Assembly: GCF_003326795.1 (NCBI RefSeq)
Contig: NZ_JPWI01000009.1
Coordinates: 124,001 to 188,000 of the forward strand
Direction of reading: 5' to 3'
DNA length: 64,000 nucleotides
Source of the DNA: Thalassospira profundimaris
GTDB taxonomy: Bacteria; Pseudomonadota; Alphaproteobacteria; Rhodospirillales; Thalassospiraceae
A program made the position numbers and the translations under genes. Below are positions 1-8,321 of the stretch, piece after piece. The first letter of the stretch is position 1. Each line of letters starts with the position of its first letter. The notes beneath the pieces were generated by a model. It did no database searches. It was not told the DNA's origin and was given only the letters and a program-made list of their open reading frames with translations.

Positions 1-392
1 GACAGAACCTCGTCGGTTTTCTTCGGATCGTGTGCAAAGGCCGTCACCGGCAGACCAACACCACGGCGCGCAAGGATCTGCAGCGACCGCAGCTTGTCGC
101 GCGAACGGCCAATCGCAACCGATTCATTGAGCGGATAAACACCCATCATCTCGAACTGGCGAAGAACAGCCAGACCGAAGGACGTAACCGAAACGCCAAT
201 GCGTGGAATGACAGCTTCGTACCCCAGAAGCTTTTTGCCGCCATAATAGATTTCGGGTTTCATCGACGTGATATTCATCGAAACACGCAAGGTGCTGATG
301 ATGTCGATCTCATGCCCACGCGCCTCGGCAGCCTCGACCAACCGTTTGTGGGAGTAAAGATTCGGATTCCGCGCAAGCATCGCGATTTTCAT
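1..392 (-). CDS. rimK: RimK-type ATP-grasp glutamate ligase, 5' part only
   Basis: The first ~130 residues of a RimK-family alpha-L-glutamate ligase, running off the left edge. RimK adds glutamate residues to the C-terminus of ribosomal protein S6. The N-terminus ([18 protein letters not shown]) and the later [13 protein letters not shown] stretch are typical of the pre-ATP-grasp part; the catalytic ATP-grasp domain lies outside the window. The ATG at 392 has a GGGAG ribosome site about eight bases upstream. The gene upstream on the same strand is a retropepsin-like protease of the RimB type, a pairing known from rim loci. The family is clear; the S6 substrate is taken from the family. Confidence 0.9.
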   Translation of the reverse strand, partial: MKIAMLARNPNLYSHKRLVEAAEARGHEIDIISTLRVSMNITSMKPEIYYGGKKLLGYEAVIPRIGVSVTSFGLAVLRQFEMMGVYPLNESVAIGRSRDKLRSLQILARRGVGLPVTAFAHDPKKTDEVL

Positions 393-478
393 ACAATGAA
401 CTCCCGTGGTCGGCATCAAAAGGCGCGCGAACGATCCAGACGTCGTTTGCGGGGCTTTGAAATACTGTCAGAAAGAAA

Positions 479-518
479 AAACGATCCTGCCGGGAATTTG
501 TTCCGTCACACGATCGTT
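479..518 (-). terminator. Possible terminator or attenuator between the protease gene and rimK
   Basis: On the minus strand AACGATC and GATCGTT arms enclose an inner GGAA/TTCC hairpin and are followed by a run of T. It would reduce read-through from the protease gene into rimK. The large loop makes it a medium-strength call. Confidence 0.45.
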
Positions 519-529
519 CTTCTGCGCAT

Positions 530-1036
530 CTAACTCTGTTCGGGCTTCCCTGCAAGATAAGATTTCGATGGCAGCACCAAAAATCTTCCTGCCTTCATCG
601 CCGTGCGCCCCAAAAGCATGGGAAACCCCATGATTGAGCGGTTGGCAAGCGACACTTCAACTTTCAATTTGTGATGCCCGACGACGATATGGGTCGACAC
701 AATGAACCGTTCTTCGGCATTTCCGTTCGACGAACGAATCTCGCGAAGTTCGACCAGCGGGGCACAACACTGGATGCGCCCGTGACCATCACCGCGATAA
801 TGGGGCAAGACGAACTGAACATAATCGCGTCCGTCCAGGGTAATCTGTTTGGGATTAAGCGCGTGCAGCGACGACGTCCTTGCCCCTGTATCGACCTTGG
901 CCTTGATCTGCGGAACATTAAGGTCGGGGAGTCCGATCCATTCCCGCCAGCCCAGAATATGTCCATCAGCAATCAGGGCTTCGGTCTGGGATTTCAATGA
1001 CGGTTTTGCTTTAACGCGTTGCGGGCTCACATGCAC
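530..1036 (-). CDS. Retropepsin-like protease, ATP-dependent zinc protease family (RimB-like)
   Basis: A 168-residue protein of the family annotated 'putative ATP-dependent zinc protease' (PF05618), which folds like a single-chain retropepsin. The aspartyl-protease signature DTGARTSSLHA is near residue 50, followed by the typical LLGRTAMKAGRFLVLPSKSYL C-terminus. RimB relatives are reported to trim the poly-glutamate tails that RimK adds to ribosomal protein S6, so the position just upstream of rimK on the same strand (about 137 bp away) supports that role. No signal peptide is visible, so it should act in the cytoplasm. The retropepsin fold is clear; the S6 link is inferred from the neighbour. 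Confidence 0.85.
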   Translation of the reverse strand: MHVSPQRVKAKPSLKSQTEALIADGHILGWREWIGLPDLNVPQIKAKVDTGARTSSLHALNPKQITLDGRDYVQFVLPHYRGDGHGRIQCCAPLVELREIRSSNGNAEERFIVSTHIVVGHHKLKVEVSLANRSIMGFPMLLGRTAMKAGRFLVLPSKSYLAGKPEQS

Positions 1037-1113
1037 AGTCCGGTAATTGATAATGCCTTGAATATAGACTGCAAATGGCTGAATGGCATACGGATTTAAC
1101 GCATCCGGACGAT

Positions 1114-1962
1114 TTAGTCCGCGCGATTACCCTGCCCTGTGGCCATCTGGATATCTTCCATCACGCTGCGCACCAGCGGCAAGGTTACGGCACGCTTTTC
1201 AGCAAGCGCACGGCGATCAATTGCCGCCACCAGATCGGTCAGTGCCACAAAGGACCGTTCGATCCGGGGCAGGATATAGCTGATGGTTTGCGGGCCTGCC
1301 TGAATTTGCCGATCCGCAAAAAGCTTAAGCAGCAATCCGACCATAAGGTCATCATCGGGCGGCGATATCTCGCAGACCAGTGCCGCCCCAAGACGCGATT
1401 TCAAATCGGGCAAGGTCACTTTCCAGCGCGCAGGCGGCAAGGTTGCCGTCAAAAGCAAATGCCCGCCCCGTTCCTTGAGCATATTGTAAAGATGAAAACA
1501 GACCGTCTCGTCGAGACCGCCATCGGCATCCTCGATGACAAGCCCCTGCGCATCACCAAGAAGCGCGTCGGGATCAACACCGCCAAGATCGCCTGCAGCA
1601 ACGCTAAGGGCTGCGGACCGAGCCCGCCACACTTCGGCCAGATGGCTTTTGCCACATCCCTTGGGCCCATAAAGACACAATGCCGGCACCGGCCAGTTCG
1701 GCCACTGGTCAATCCAGGCCACCGCTTCGCGGTTACATTGGGCAACCATGAAATCATCACGTCCAAGAGCCGGGCGCAATTCAAGAGCCAGTGGCAATTG
1801 TTGCGGGGCGACTTCGGGCGTGATTGCCGCGCGGTCATCCTGCACATCCGCCACCGGATTGTCTGTTTCATTGGCCGGATTGTTTGTTGCCCGGGTCACG
1901 ATGGTCTCAATTCTCGCCGTCTGTAACCGCATCACCGCGTGGATGATCCGGTCCGTGGTCAT
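1114..1962 (-). CDS. hdaA: DnaA-related regulatory protein HdaA (Hda family)
   Basis: An AAA+ protein homologous to the central domain of DnaA. Hda/HdaA works with the DNA-loaded sliding clamp to stimulate ATP hydrolysis by DnaA and so stops re-initiation of replication. Walker A GPKGCGKSHL is present; the Walker B region reads LVIEDADG. The QQLPLAL segment near residue 54 is the clamp-binding-type motif typical of the family N-terminus. The start is uncertain: this frame opens inside the 3' end of the transporter gene (56 bp overlap), while an internal GTG at 1899 lies 7 bp past that gene's stop codon, with a GGCGAGA sequence upstream, and would shorten the protein by 21 residues. The DUF2066-transporter-hda order recurs in alphaproteobacteria. 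Confidence 0.85.
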   Translation of the reverse strand: MTTDRIIHAVMRLQTARIETIVTRATNNPANETDNPVADVQDDRAAITPEVAPQQLPLALELRPALGRDDFMVAQCNREAVAWIDQWPNWPVPALCLYGPKGCGKSHLAEVWRARSAALSVAAGDLGGVDPDALLGDAQGLVIEDADGGLDETVCFHLYNMLKERGGHLLLTATLPPARWKVTLPDLKSRLGAALVCEISPPDDDLMVGLLLKLFADRQIQAGPQTISYILPRIERSFVALTDLVAAIDRRALAEKRAVTLPLVRSVMEDIQMATGQGNRAD

Positions 1963-3004
1963 ATAGATGACTACTGAGATACTGCCTTAAACCGTAACGC
2001 ACAAGTACGCCGATCACCGCCGCAACCGGAACCGCCAGCATCACCCCAAGCAAACCGAACACCGCACCACCGGCAAGCAAGGCAAACATCACCCAGACCG
2101 CATGAAGACCGACTTTGTCGCCAACCAGTTTGGGGGTCAGGAAGTTGCCTTCCAAAATCTGTCCGATCCCGAACACCAGCGCGACAAGACCAAGATCAAC
2201 ACCAAATCCGAACTGGGCAATCGCAACCCCCATCCCGACCGCAAAGCCTGCGATCATGCCAAAATACGGCACAAAGGATACCAAGCCGGTCATAAGCCCG
2301 ATCACAAAGCCGAATTCAAGTCCGGCAAGCGTCAGGCCCAATCCGTAAAACAGGCCAAGCAAGACGCAAACGGTTGCCTGCCCGCGCACGAACCCGGCAA
2401 GGGTTTCATCGATCTCGCTGGCACATTGGCGGATATCCTCGGCCGAACGACGCGGCAGATAGCTATCGATCTTGGCAACAATCTTGTCCCAGTCGCGCAA
2501 CAGATAGAACGACACAACCGGGGTAATAAACAGCAAACTCAGGAAGTTCAGAAGCGCCAGACCACCGGAAAGCACATTGGTCAGAACATTGCCAACCCAC
2601 TTGAGCGCATTGGCACTTTGGCCCTTAACAGCATCGGAAACACTTTGCAGGGTCTCGGGCGCAACGCGGTCAAGGATATGCTGCAAATACGGTGCAACAT
2701 TGGTGCGCAACGCATCGACATAGCCCGGCAACCGTTCAAGGAACCCGGCAAGCTGGCTTCCGATCATTGGGACGATCAAAAGCAGCACCAGAATAAAGAC
2801 AAGGAAGAACAACACCGTAATGATGCTTGTCGCGATGGTTCGGCTAGCACCGCGCGCTTCAAGCTTGTCTGCCAGCGGATCAAGGAAATAGGCAATCGCC
2901 ATCCCGGCAACAAACGGCAACAGGATGCCCGAAAACAGCCAGACCAGAAAGAAGAAGGCGACAGTGAATAAAAGCCAGAAACGTGCCTTTTGCCGTAACG
3001 TCAT
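1907..3004 (-). CDS. AI-2E family transporter (PerM-like membrane protein)
   Basis: A 365-residue polytopic inner-membrane protein of the AI-2E exporter / PerM family (PF01594). Strong hydrophobic segments lie at roughly residues 10-40, 60-85, 150-180, 210-260 and 290-340, with the conserved central region around FVPYFGMIAGFAVG and the C-terminal GNFLTPKLVGDKVGLHAVWVM stretch. Family members have been linked to autoinducer-2 export, to sodium/proton antiport, or to nothing known, so the substrate is open. It forms a minus-strand cluster with the DUF2066 gene upstream and hdaA downstream, its 3' end touching or overlapping hdaA. Confidence 0.85.
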   Translation of the reverse strand: MTLRQKARFWLLFTVAFFFLVWLFSGILLPFVAGMAIAYFLDPLADKLEARGASRTIATSIITVLFFLVFILVLLLIVPMIGSQLAGFLERLPGYVDALRTNVAPYLQHILDRVAPETLQSVSDAVKGQSANALKWVGNVLTNVLSGGLALLNFLSLLFITPVVSFYLLRDWDKIVAKIDSYLPRRSAEDIRQCASEIDETLAGFVRGQATVCVLLGLFYGLGLTLAGLEFGFVIGLMTGLVSFVPYFGMIAGFAVGMGVAIAQFGFGVDLGLVALVFGIGQILEGNFLTPKLVGDKVGLHAVWVMFALLAGGAVFGLLGVMLAVPVAAVIGVLVRYGLRQYLSSHLYDHGPDHPRGDAVTDGEN

Positions 3005-3102
3005 GTCTGGGTACCCCTTTTTGCCAGACGCCCGAAACCTGTGGCGAAAACTCAGGGGGCGTTAACCGCACCCCTGTTAGGCTTTATGGCGCGCCGCTTG
3101 GC

Positions 3103-4227
3103 TTATCCGCCAATCGACAGGCCCTGCAAACGGTCCGAACCGGTCGGCTGGATGAACCAGAGCTCGCCCATGCGACTCAGATTAAGGTTCTGCTGGTTAA
3201 GGGCCGTCTGCAGCTGACTGGTCGAACCGACGAAATCCAGCGACAGCTGAACTTCGCGGCGTGACATCGCCACCACGCGCGAATTGCGCACAACCGGAAG
3301 ACCGATCAGCTTGTCCTCGATCTTGGCCCAGTCCTGCAAACCGGTAATCGGGATAAACACCATCAGGCTGCCACCCGTACTGTAATTGATCAGGTTCGCA
3401 CGCTTCCAGCCATCGGCAAGCTGGTCCTGTACCGACTTCGCGGCACGCACCAGCGTCTCGTTCAGCGTTTCACCAGGAAGCGTATTTTCCTGAACACCAA
3501 ACACCTGCGGGCCGCTGTTGGGATCATAGCGGGTCACGGTCACATTGACACTTTCCCCGCCGGTCGGTCCGGCAACATCTGCACTTGCCACCACGGCGAC
3601 CCCCGCCCCATAGCGATTTGCTAGTGTCGTAAGGCGTTCCATCGACCCATTTTCCGCCTGTTCGGCTGAAATGGTGCCAATATCGGTCAGATCACCAATC
3701 GGTGCCTTGACCGGAACAAGTCCCGATGTCGCGATATTGCGTGACCAGACATCGCGCCAAGGATTGGGATCATCCCACAGGCTGACATAGCCCGATGTGC
3801 GATAGACCGGGACGATCATCACCGGTTTTGATTGCAGCTCGGCAAAGGAGATATCGCGGAACCGCAAGAAACGGCGCAATTCATCATCCTTGAAGCGCAC
3901 GGTCATGTCCGCGATATATCGTACCGACGACGTTTTTTCGTTCGACAGGCCGAAATCGCGCACCATATTGGTAATTTCCGAGGTCGCAGGAATCTGCAAT
4001 CCGGCGCGATCTTCGGGCAGCGTCAGGCGCGCAACCACTTCTTCAAATGCTTTGCGCTGTCCGATTTCCAGTGCCTTTTCGCGCGCAGCTGCGGCGGTTT
4101 CCGCACTTTCATCGACATGAACGCCCGTTACGGTGAAAATGTCCTGTGCGAAAGCCGGAAATGCCATCAGCGCAGAAACGGTAACGGCGCCAGCCAACAT
4201 CTTGATGTTTTTCAATGAAGTAAGCAC
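3103..4227 (-). CDS. Exported DUF2066 domain-containing protein
   Basis: A 374-residue protein with a clear Sec signal peptide (basic start, then AGAVTVSALMAFPAFA and cleavage before QD), so it is periplasmic or envelope-bound. The rest matches the DUF2066 family, found in alpha- and gammaproteobacteria beside transporter and hda genes; no biochemical role is known. The start is a GTG at 4227 with a GAGG ribosome site six bases upstream; no better ATG exists before the signal peptide. Divergent from purM across a 363 bp gap. Confidence 0.8.
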   Translation of the reverse strand: MLTSLKNIKMLAGAVTVSALMAFPAFAQDIFTVTGVHVDESAETAAAAREKALEIGQRKAFEEVVARLTLPEDRAGLQIPATSEITNMVRDFGLSNEKTSSVRYIADMTVRFKDDELRRFLRFRDISFAELQSKPVMIVPVYRTSGYVSLWDDPNPWRDVWSRNIATSGLVPVKAPIGDLTDIGTISAEQAENGSMERLTTLANRYGAGVAVVASADVAGPTGGESVNVTVTRYDPNSGPQVFGVQENTLPGETLNETLVRAAKSVQDQLADGWKRANLINYSTGGSLMVFIPITGLQDWAKIEDKLIGLPVVRNSRVVAMSRREVQLSLDFVGSTSQLQTALNQQNLNLSRMGELWFIQPTGSDRLQGLSIGG

Positions 4228-4590
4228 GTATGCCTCGTTGCCCTAATCGTGTCTTGTCGAATTCTTGTGCAATGCTCTTTGTGGCATGTTGCACGCATTC
4301 TGCAAAGAAAACTCTGTCATGCGCAGGTGATCATTGCATATTGTCCGCGTTTGAGTATTTTCGGCCCAGCGGAAATTATCAAGCCCGCGTTTTTTATCAG
4401 TAGGACTGACGAATATTCCTGCATCTGATTAAAGGCGTCAGTAAGGCGGATTGGTCAAACAGCAGCATATCCGCTGCGACCCGGCCCGCAAATGCCCGGT
4501 GAACGTCGATTGGAAGTCGGTACGTATTGATGAAAAACGCGGGTTATGCCGCCCTTTTTTCATGCATGCTTGATGCCAAGGATCACCAAA
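4228..4590. promoter_or_regulatory. Divergent intergenic region between the DUF2066 gene and purM
   Basis: A 363 bp gap that must hold the outward promoters for the hda cluster (minus) and purMN (plus). It is locally AT-rich around 4300-4440. I find no open frame of merit and no riboswitch that I recognise; a weak GGG/CCC hairpin followed by T residues at about 4540-4560 is not convincing as an attenuator. Confidence 0.4.
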
Positions 4591-5664
4591 ATGACCGCCT
4601 CCAAAGGCCTTACCTATAAGGACTCCGGTGTCGATATCGATGCCGGTAACGCCCTTGTCGATCGAATCAAACCGTTGGCCAAGGCCACCTCGCGCTCCGG
4701 TGTTTCCGGCGGGCTTGGCGGTTTCGGTGCACTTTTTGACCTGAAGGCTGCCGGTTACAACGACCCGGTTCTGGTTTCCTGCACCGACGGTGTCGGCACC
4801 AAGCTCAAGGTCGCCTTCCTTGCCGACAAGCACGACACCGTCGGTATCGACCTTGTCGCCATGAGCGTCAATGACCTTGTCGTTCAGGGCGCTGAACCGC
4901 TTCTTTTCCTTGATTACTTCGCAACCGGCAAACTGTCGGTCGATAATGCCGCCGACGTGGTTGCGGGCATCGCCGAGGGCTGCAAACAGGCTGGCTGTGC
5001 ACTGATCGGTGGTGAAACCGCTGAAATGCCGGGCATGTATTCGGATGGCGAATATGATCTGGCCGGTTTTGCCGTGGGTGCCGCCGAACGTGGTGAACTT
5101 CTTGATGGCAGCAACGTTGCCGAAGGTGACGTGATCCTTGGTCTGGCATCGAGTGGCGTTCACTCGAACGGTTATTCGCTGGTCCGCAAGGTTGTCGACA
5201 AGGCGGGCCTTGGTTACAGCGACGAAGCCCCGTTTGCACCGGGCAAAACCGTTGGCGAAGCCCTTCTTGAACCGACCAAAATTTACGTCAAAAGTTGTCT
5301 GGCAGCCCACAAGGCCGGTCTGGTCAAGGCCCTTGCCCACATCACCGGTGGCGGCCTGACGGAAAACGTTCCGCGCGTTCTGCCAGAAAACATGACGGCT
5401 GTCTTTGATGCCAGCACTTGGGAATTCCTTCCGATCTTCAAATGGCTCGCCAAAGAAGGCGGCATTCCCGCCGTCGAGATGGCACGCACCTTTAACTGCG
5501 GCATTGGCATGTGCGTTGTGGTTCCGGCTGACAAGGCAGACGAGGCCGAAGCCATCCTGCGTGAACATGGCGAAACCGTCAGCCAGATCGGTGTGATCGG
5601 CCCGCGTGCCGGTGACGGCCCGCAGGTCGTTATCAAGAACATGGGCCCCGCATGGGAAAAGTAA
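4591..5664 (+). CDS. purM: Phosphoribosylformylglycinamidine cyclo-ligase
   Basis: AIR synthetase, the fifth step of purine synthesis: closes the imidazole ring of FGAM to AIR using ATP. Family motifs are intact: [10 protein letters not shown], the [11 protein letters not shown] block, and the C-terminal [10 protein letters not shown] block. The ATG at 4591 ([16 protein letters not shown]) is chosen over in-frame ATGs at 4546 and 4573 because it has AAGGA eight bases upstream and gives a 357-residue protein, close to the usual ~345. It overlaps purN by 13 bp, so the two are translationally coupled. Confidence 0.96.
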   Translation: MTASKGLTYKDSGVDIDAGNALVDRIKPLAKATSRSGVSGGLGGFGALFDLKAAGYNDPVLVSCTDGVGTKLKVAFLADKHDTVGIDLVAMSVNDLVVQGAEPLLFLDYFATGKLSVDNAADVVAGIAEGCKQAGCALIGGETAEMPGMYSDGEYDLAGFAVGAAERGELLDGSNVAEGDVILGLASSGVHSNGYSLVRKVVDKAGLGYSDEAPFAPGKTVGEALLEPTKIYVKSCLAAHKAGLVKALAHITGGGLTENVPRVLPENMTAVFDASTWEFLPIFKWLAKEGGIPAVEMARTFNCGIGMCVVVPADKADEAEAILREHGETVSQIGVIGPRAGDGPQVVIKNMGPAWEK

Positions 5665-6326
5665 GCAAGCTTAAACTCGCCGTTCTGATTTCAGGCGGCG
5701 GGTCCAATTTGCAGGCCATCATTGATGCCTGCAATGCAGCTGACTACCCTGCCGAAATCGTTCTGGTTTTCTCAAACCAGCTTGACGCAGGCGGGCTTGA
5801 ACGCGGCCGCAAGGCAGGCATCCGCGCCGAAGCCATCCCGCACAAGGGCTATCCCGGCGGGCGCGAAGCCTATGACGCGGCGGTCAGCACCCTGATCGAG
5901 GAAAGCGGTGCGGATCTCGTGGTGCTTGCCGGATATCTGCGACTGGTCAGTGAAAGCTTTGTCACCCGCTGGAAAGACAGGCTGATCAATATTCACCCGT
6001 CGCTTCTGCCAAGCTTCAAGGGCCTGCATGTTCATCAGGCTGCCCTTGATGCCGGGGTCAAATTTGCCGGATGCACCGTGCATTATGTTGTCCCCGAAGT
6101 CGATAGCGGCCCGATCATCGCCCAGGCAGTCGTCCCTGTTCTTCCCGGCGATGATGCGGGCAAACTCGCCCAGCGCATCCTGCGTCAGGAGCACCGCATT
6201 TATCCGCAAGTGATCCGCTGGATCGCCGAGGGCCGGGTATCGGTCGATGCCAAGGGCATCGTGACGGTTGCCGACGCCCCGCAGGCCGATTTTGCTGAAA
6301 TCAACCCAGCACTCGAGCCCGGATGA
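5652..6326 (+). CDS. purN: Phosphoribosylglycinamide formyltransferase
   Basis: GAR transformylase, which moves a formyl group from 10-formyltetrahydrofolate to GAR, the third step of purine synthesis. At 224 residues it is near the normal length. Visible motifs are the phosphate-binding GGGSNLQAI near the N-terminus, the catalytic [13 protein letters not shown] block with its His, and [16 protein letters not shown] with the catalytic Asp region. The ATG lies inside the last codons of purM. The operon ends at a strong hairpin 45 bp downstream. Confidence 0.96.
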   Translation: MGKVSKLKLAVLISGGGSNLQAIIDACNAADYPAEIVLVFSNQLDAGGLERGRKAGIRAEAIPHKGYPGGREAYDAAVSTLIEESGADLVVLAGYLRLVSESFVTRWKDRLINIHPSLLPSFKGLHVHQAALDAGVKFAGCTVHYVVPEVDSGPIIAQAVVPVLPGDDAGKLAQRILRQEHRIYPQVIRWIAEGRVSVDAKGIVTVADAPQADFAEINPALEPG

Positions 6327-6370
6327 AAGAACCTTTGGCGCTGGCTGCGCAGGTTTCTGAACGCATAAAA

Positions 6371-6400
6371 GGCGGGACATACCATATGTCCCGCCTTTTT
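6371..6400 (+). terminator. Rho-independent terminator of purMN
   Basis: Perfect 11-bp stem (GGCGGGACATA / TATGTCCCGCC) with a 3-base loop, followed by five T residues. Confidence 0.93.
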
Positions 6401-6503
6401 CTTGGCCTGCTGCCAGATCCGCAAACCGGGGTCATAATCTTTGCGCATTCTGATGCTGTTATGGGATCAACGAATACCACCACCGCCACGGAAAACCGAT
6501 ACC

Positions 6504-6887
6504 ATGATGCGCAAGCTCTCCGGACTGATCATCCCCTTCGCCCTTTTGGCCATGCTCACCAGTCCTGCGATGGCCGATTCCGATCCAGATCTGGACTCCT
6601 ACAAGGCCGATATGCAAACGGGTGAAAAATCCTGGCGGGCACAAAAATGCGCTGTCTATCAGGAAACCCGGGATGAAATGCTTGATGAAATTCCGCGCGG
6701 CGCACTCAGCCCCGAATTTGCCAAGGCCGAGGAAGACTATATCGAAAATGGCTGTGCCGGGCGAGCCTATGCCTGCCCGAAATCCAAGACAGAGCTCGAC
6801 TACGCCAACGAGATGTCACTTGCGATGATGAGCCACGGGCTCACCGGTACCTTCCTGCCTTATGGTTGTCGCAACGATGGTCAATGA
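6504..6887 (+). CDS. Small exported protein of unknown function
   Basis: A 127-residue protein with a textbook Sec signal peptide (MMRKLSG, hydrophobic LIIPFALLAMLTS, PAMA cleavage site) and a mature region of about 100 residues rich in Glu, Lys and Asp, with four Cys (QKCAVY, NGCAGRAYACP, YGCRN) that could form two disulfides in the periplasm. I do not recognise a family. The ATG at 6504 is preferred over one at 6441 because it begins the signal peptide directly. It stands alone between the purMN terminator and a CoxIV microgene. Confidence 0.65.
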   Translation: MMRKLSGLIIPFALLAMLTSPAMADSDPDLDSYKADMQTGEKSWRAQKCAVYQETRDEMLDEIPRGALSPEFAKAEEDYIENGCAGRAYACPKSKTELDYANEMSLAMMSHGLTGTFLPYGCRNDGQ

Positions 6888-6994
6888 GCGAGTGTGACCT
6901 TGGTCAAAGGGATGATATTTATGGTTAATCTTGGACTTGCCTCACCTCAACCCAGCAGATATAAATTTGAAAAATTCAAACCTAGGAGGCAATC

Positions 6995-7123
6995 TTGCAG
7001 GGTAACGACTACGAACTTACCGACACCCATGTCGCGATTTATGACGGTTTCACCAGCTTCGTGAAATGGTCGACCATTTCGGTTATCGCCATTCTGGTCC
7101 TGATGGCCATTTTCCTGCTGTGA
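6995..7123 (+). CDS. aa3-type cytochrome c oxidase subunit IV, first copy
   Basis: A 42-residue microprotein with an N-terminal acidic head (QGNDYELTDTHVAIYDGF), a short KWST junction and one membrane helix (ISVIAILVLMAIFLL). This matches the bacterial aa3-type subunit IV family (PF07835), a single-helix accessory subunit of the terminal oxidase. The start is a TTG, but the ribosome site CTAGGAGGC five bases upstream is excellent. It is closely related to the protein at 8093-8230. The catalytic oxidase genes are not in the window. Confidence 0.85.
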   Translation: MQGNDYELTDTHVAIYDGFTSFVKWSTISVIAILVLMAIFLL

Positions 7124-7167
7124 TCTGCCTTTGGCATTGATCTGATTGCATCAAGCCGGAATTTAAA

Positions 7168-7195
7168 AAGCTGCCATTCTCTGGCAGCTTTTTTT
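7168..7195 (+). terminator. Rho-independent terminator after the first CoxIV gene
   Basis: Nine-base stem AAGCTGCCA / TGGCAGCTT with a five-base loop and seven T residues. The flanking A-run lets it also serve the convergent kinase gene. Confidence 0.9.
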
Positions 7196-7199
7196 GTTT

Positions 7200-7745
7200 T
7201 CAGATCGTATCTGTCACATAAGTGACGACATCAAAGCCCTCGTGAATGGCTGGTGGTTGAAAAGCCGCACAAATCTGGTGGAACTGGGTGTCACTGGCCG
7301 CAAACTGATGCGTTCCCGTCCGGTTGCGTGCGCGCAGGCGCTGCTTGCAGACATCTTCATCCAGATCAAGAAAATGCAACTTGTGACCGGCTCCGGCATC
7401 TTCGTATATCTGCCGCATCCAGCCGCGCAAGGTCACGGTATTGGCCGGAAAATCAAGCACCACGGAAATCCCCGACATCAGCAACATGCTGACATGCGGG
7501 CCCATGACGGTGCGAAGTTTCCCTGAAACACGGATATAATCGGCAACAGAGGTCATCTGATCGCCAAACAAGACCGAAAGCCATTCATCCTCGGCAATCA
7601 GAACTGTTCGGGGTTTTCGCGCCAGTTCTGCGGCAAGCGTGGATTTTCCGGCGGCGATCTTTCCGCATAACATATGCAGCACGGGGGCCGCTTGGGCTGG
7701 TTCGGCTGGTTGACGTCGATCTTGATGCGATGGCGCAGGCTGCAT
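7200..7745 (-). CDS. P-loop kinase-like ATPase (AAA_33 / zeta-toxin-like fold)
   Basis: A 181-residue cytoplasmic protein with Walker A GKIAAGKSTLAAELA at about residue 28 and the layout of small P-loop kinases: a conserved Asp-Glu after the second strand (LIAEDEWLS), VVLDFPANT, then LDLDEDVCKQRLRARN, which resembles a lid and base-recognition region. Similar proteins are annotated as AAA family ATPase or predicted kinase; the substrate is unknown. The start has AAGGGAG upstream. It sits antisense between two CoxIV microgenes, and a terminator-like hairpin lies in its own 5' leader about 40 bp before the ATG. Confidence 0.75.
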   Translation of the reverse strand: MQPAPSHQDRRQPAEPAQAAPVLHMLCGKIAAGKSTLAAELARKPRTVLIAEDEWLSVLFGDQMTSVADYIRVSGKLRTVMGPHVSMLLMSGISVVLDFPANTVTLRGWMRQIYEDAGAGHKLHFLDLDEDVCKQRLRARNRTGTHQFAASDTQFHQICAAFQPPAIHEGFDVVTYVTDTI

Positions 7746-7784
7746 TTAAATCTCCCTTGTTCAAAAATACCGGGAGACAGCCAC

Positions 7785-7807
7785 AAAAAACCCGCCTCGC
7801 CGGCGGG
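7785..7807 (-). terminator. Terminator hairpin in the kinase 5' leader
   Basis: Read on the minus strand: CCCGCC, a five-base loop, GGCGGG, then six T. It lies upstream of, not after, the kinase gene (start at 7745) with no other minus-strand gene ending here, so it is either an attenuator or the end of a small RNA. Confidence 0.75.
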
Positions 7808-8057
7808 TGGGTTTCATTTGGTCAAAACGTCGCTACCCCGCCATCCTGTGAATGGCGGTAAAAATTCGTGCAGATGCATTGGTTACAACATTTTCCATAC
7901 CGGCATCATTGCATGGAGACCCTGCCTTGTCCACAACGTTGCGGCGCACAAAACGATCCGAGAACAAAAGATATTCACCCACAGGTTAAATATCGCTAAG
8001 ATTTGTCTGTTGTCTTGATTGATAGCCGGGGTACCCCCGAAATCCGAAACAATCGGA

Positions 8058-8083
8058 CCCAGAAATTGGGCCCAGAAATTGGG
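8058..8083 (+). repeat. 13-bp perfect tandem repeat before the second CoxIV gene
   Basis: Two exact adjacent copies of CCCAGAAATTGGG, ending immediately before the GGAGGA ribosome site. Each unit can pair CCCA with TGGG, so two small hairpins could sit next to the start of translation. Confidence 0.8.
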
Positions 8084-8092
8084 GAGGAAACA

Positions 8093-8230
8093 ATGCAAGG
8101 AAGCGACTACGACGTCGAACTGGTCAAGGTCCATGAAACGGGCTGGCACAACTGGACCAAGTTCGTTCTCTGGAGCATTATCTCCATTGCTGTTTTGCTG
8201 CTTTTGATGGCGGCTTTCCTGATAGATTGA
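8093..8230 (+). CDS. aa3-type cytochrome c oxidase subunit IV, second copy
   Basis: A 45-residue paralogue of the protein at 6995-7123, sharing the MQG-N/S-DY start, the W-K/T head-to-helix junction and one membrane helix (VLWSIISIAVLLLLMAAFL). Same family (PF07835). The ATG at 8093 follows a strong GGGGAGGA site; an upstream in-frame start at 8003 would add 30 residues with no family support. Two copies of this subunit 1 kb apart may serve two oxidases or two growth conditions. Confidence 0.85.
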   Translation: MQGSDYDVELVKVHETGWHNWTKFVLWSIISIAVLLLLMAAFLID

Positions 8231-8257
8231 TCTCTCATTCCAGAACGCAGGCACAAA

Positions 8258-8286
8258 AAAACGCCCCGCAATCTGCGGGGCGTTTT
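8258..8286. terminator. Bidirectional terminator shared by CoxIV and ndk
   Basis: A 13-bp stem AAAACGCCCCGCA / TGCGGGGCGTTTT with loop ATC, with A and T runs on both sides; it serves the convergent CoxIV (+) and ndk (-) genes. Confidence 0.92.
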
Positions 8287-8321
8287 CTTTACCGGATGAA
8301 CCGGAATTCTGTATTCCAAGC

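Larger units (their letters stand above)
7746..8092. promoter_or_regulatory. Intergenic region between the kinase gene and the second CoxIV gene
   Basis: A 347 bp gap carrying divergent promoters. On the minus strand it holds a hairpin at 7839-7860 (CCGCCAT/ATGGCGG), a terminator at 7785-7807 and a weak 21-codon frame (7833-7898). On the plus strand it ends with a 13-bp tandem repeat next to the CoxIV ribosome site. The minus-strand structures suggest a regulated leader or a small RNA; I do not recognise an RNA family. Confidence 0.5.

Noticed and set aside
4438-5568. A long open frame (376 codons) on the minus strand opposite purM
   Set aside because: It mirrors purM codon for codon; purM has all family motifs, and the antisense product matches nothing and reads as low-quality shadow sequence.
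7833-7898. 21-codon leader-peptide gene (MENVVTNASARIF...) on the minus strand before the kinase gene
   Set aside because: No ribosome site, no run of regulatory codons, and frames this short are common by chance; kept only as context for the leader hairpins.
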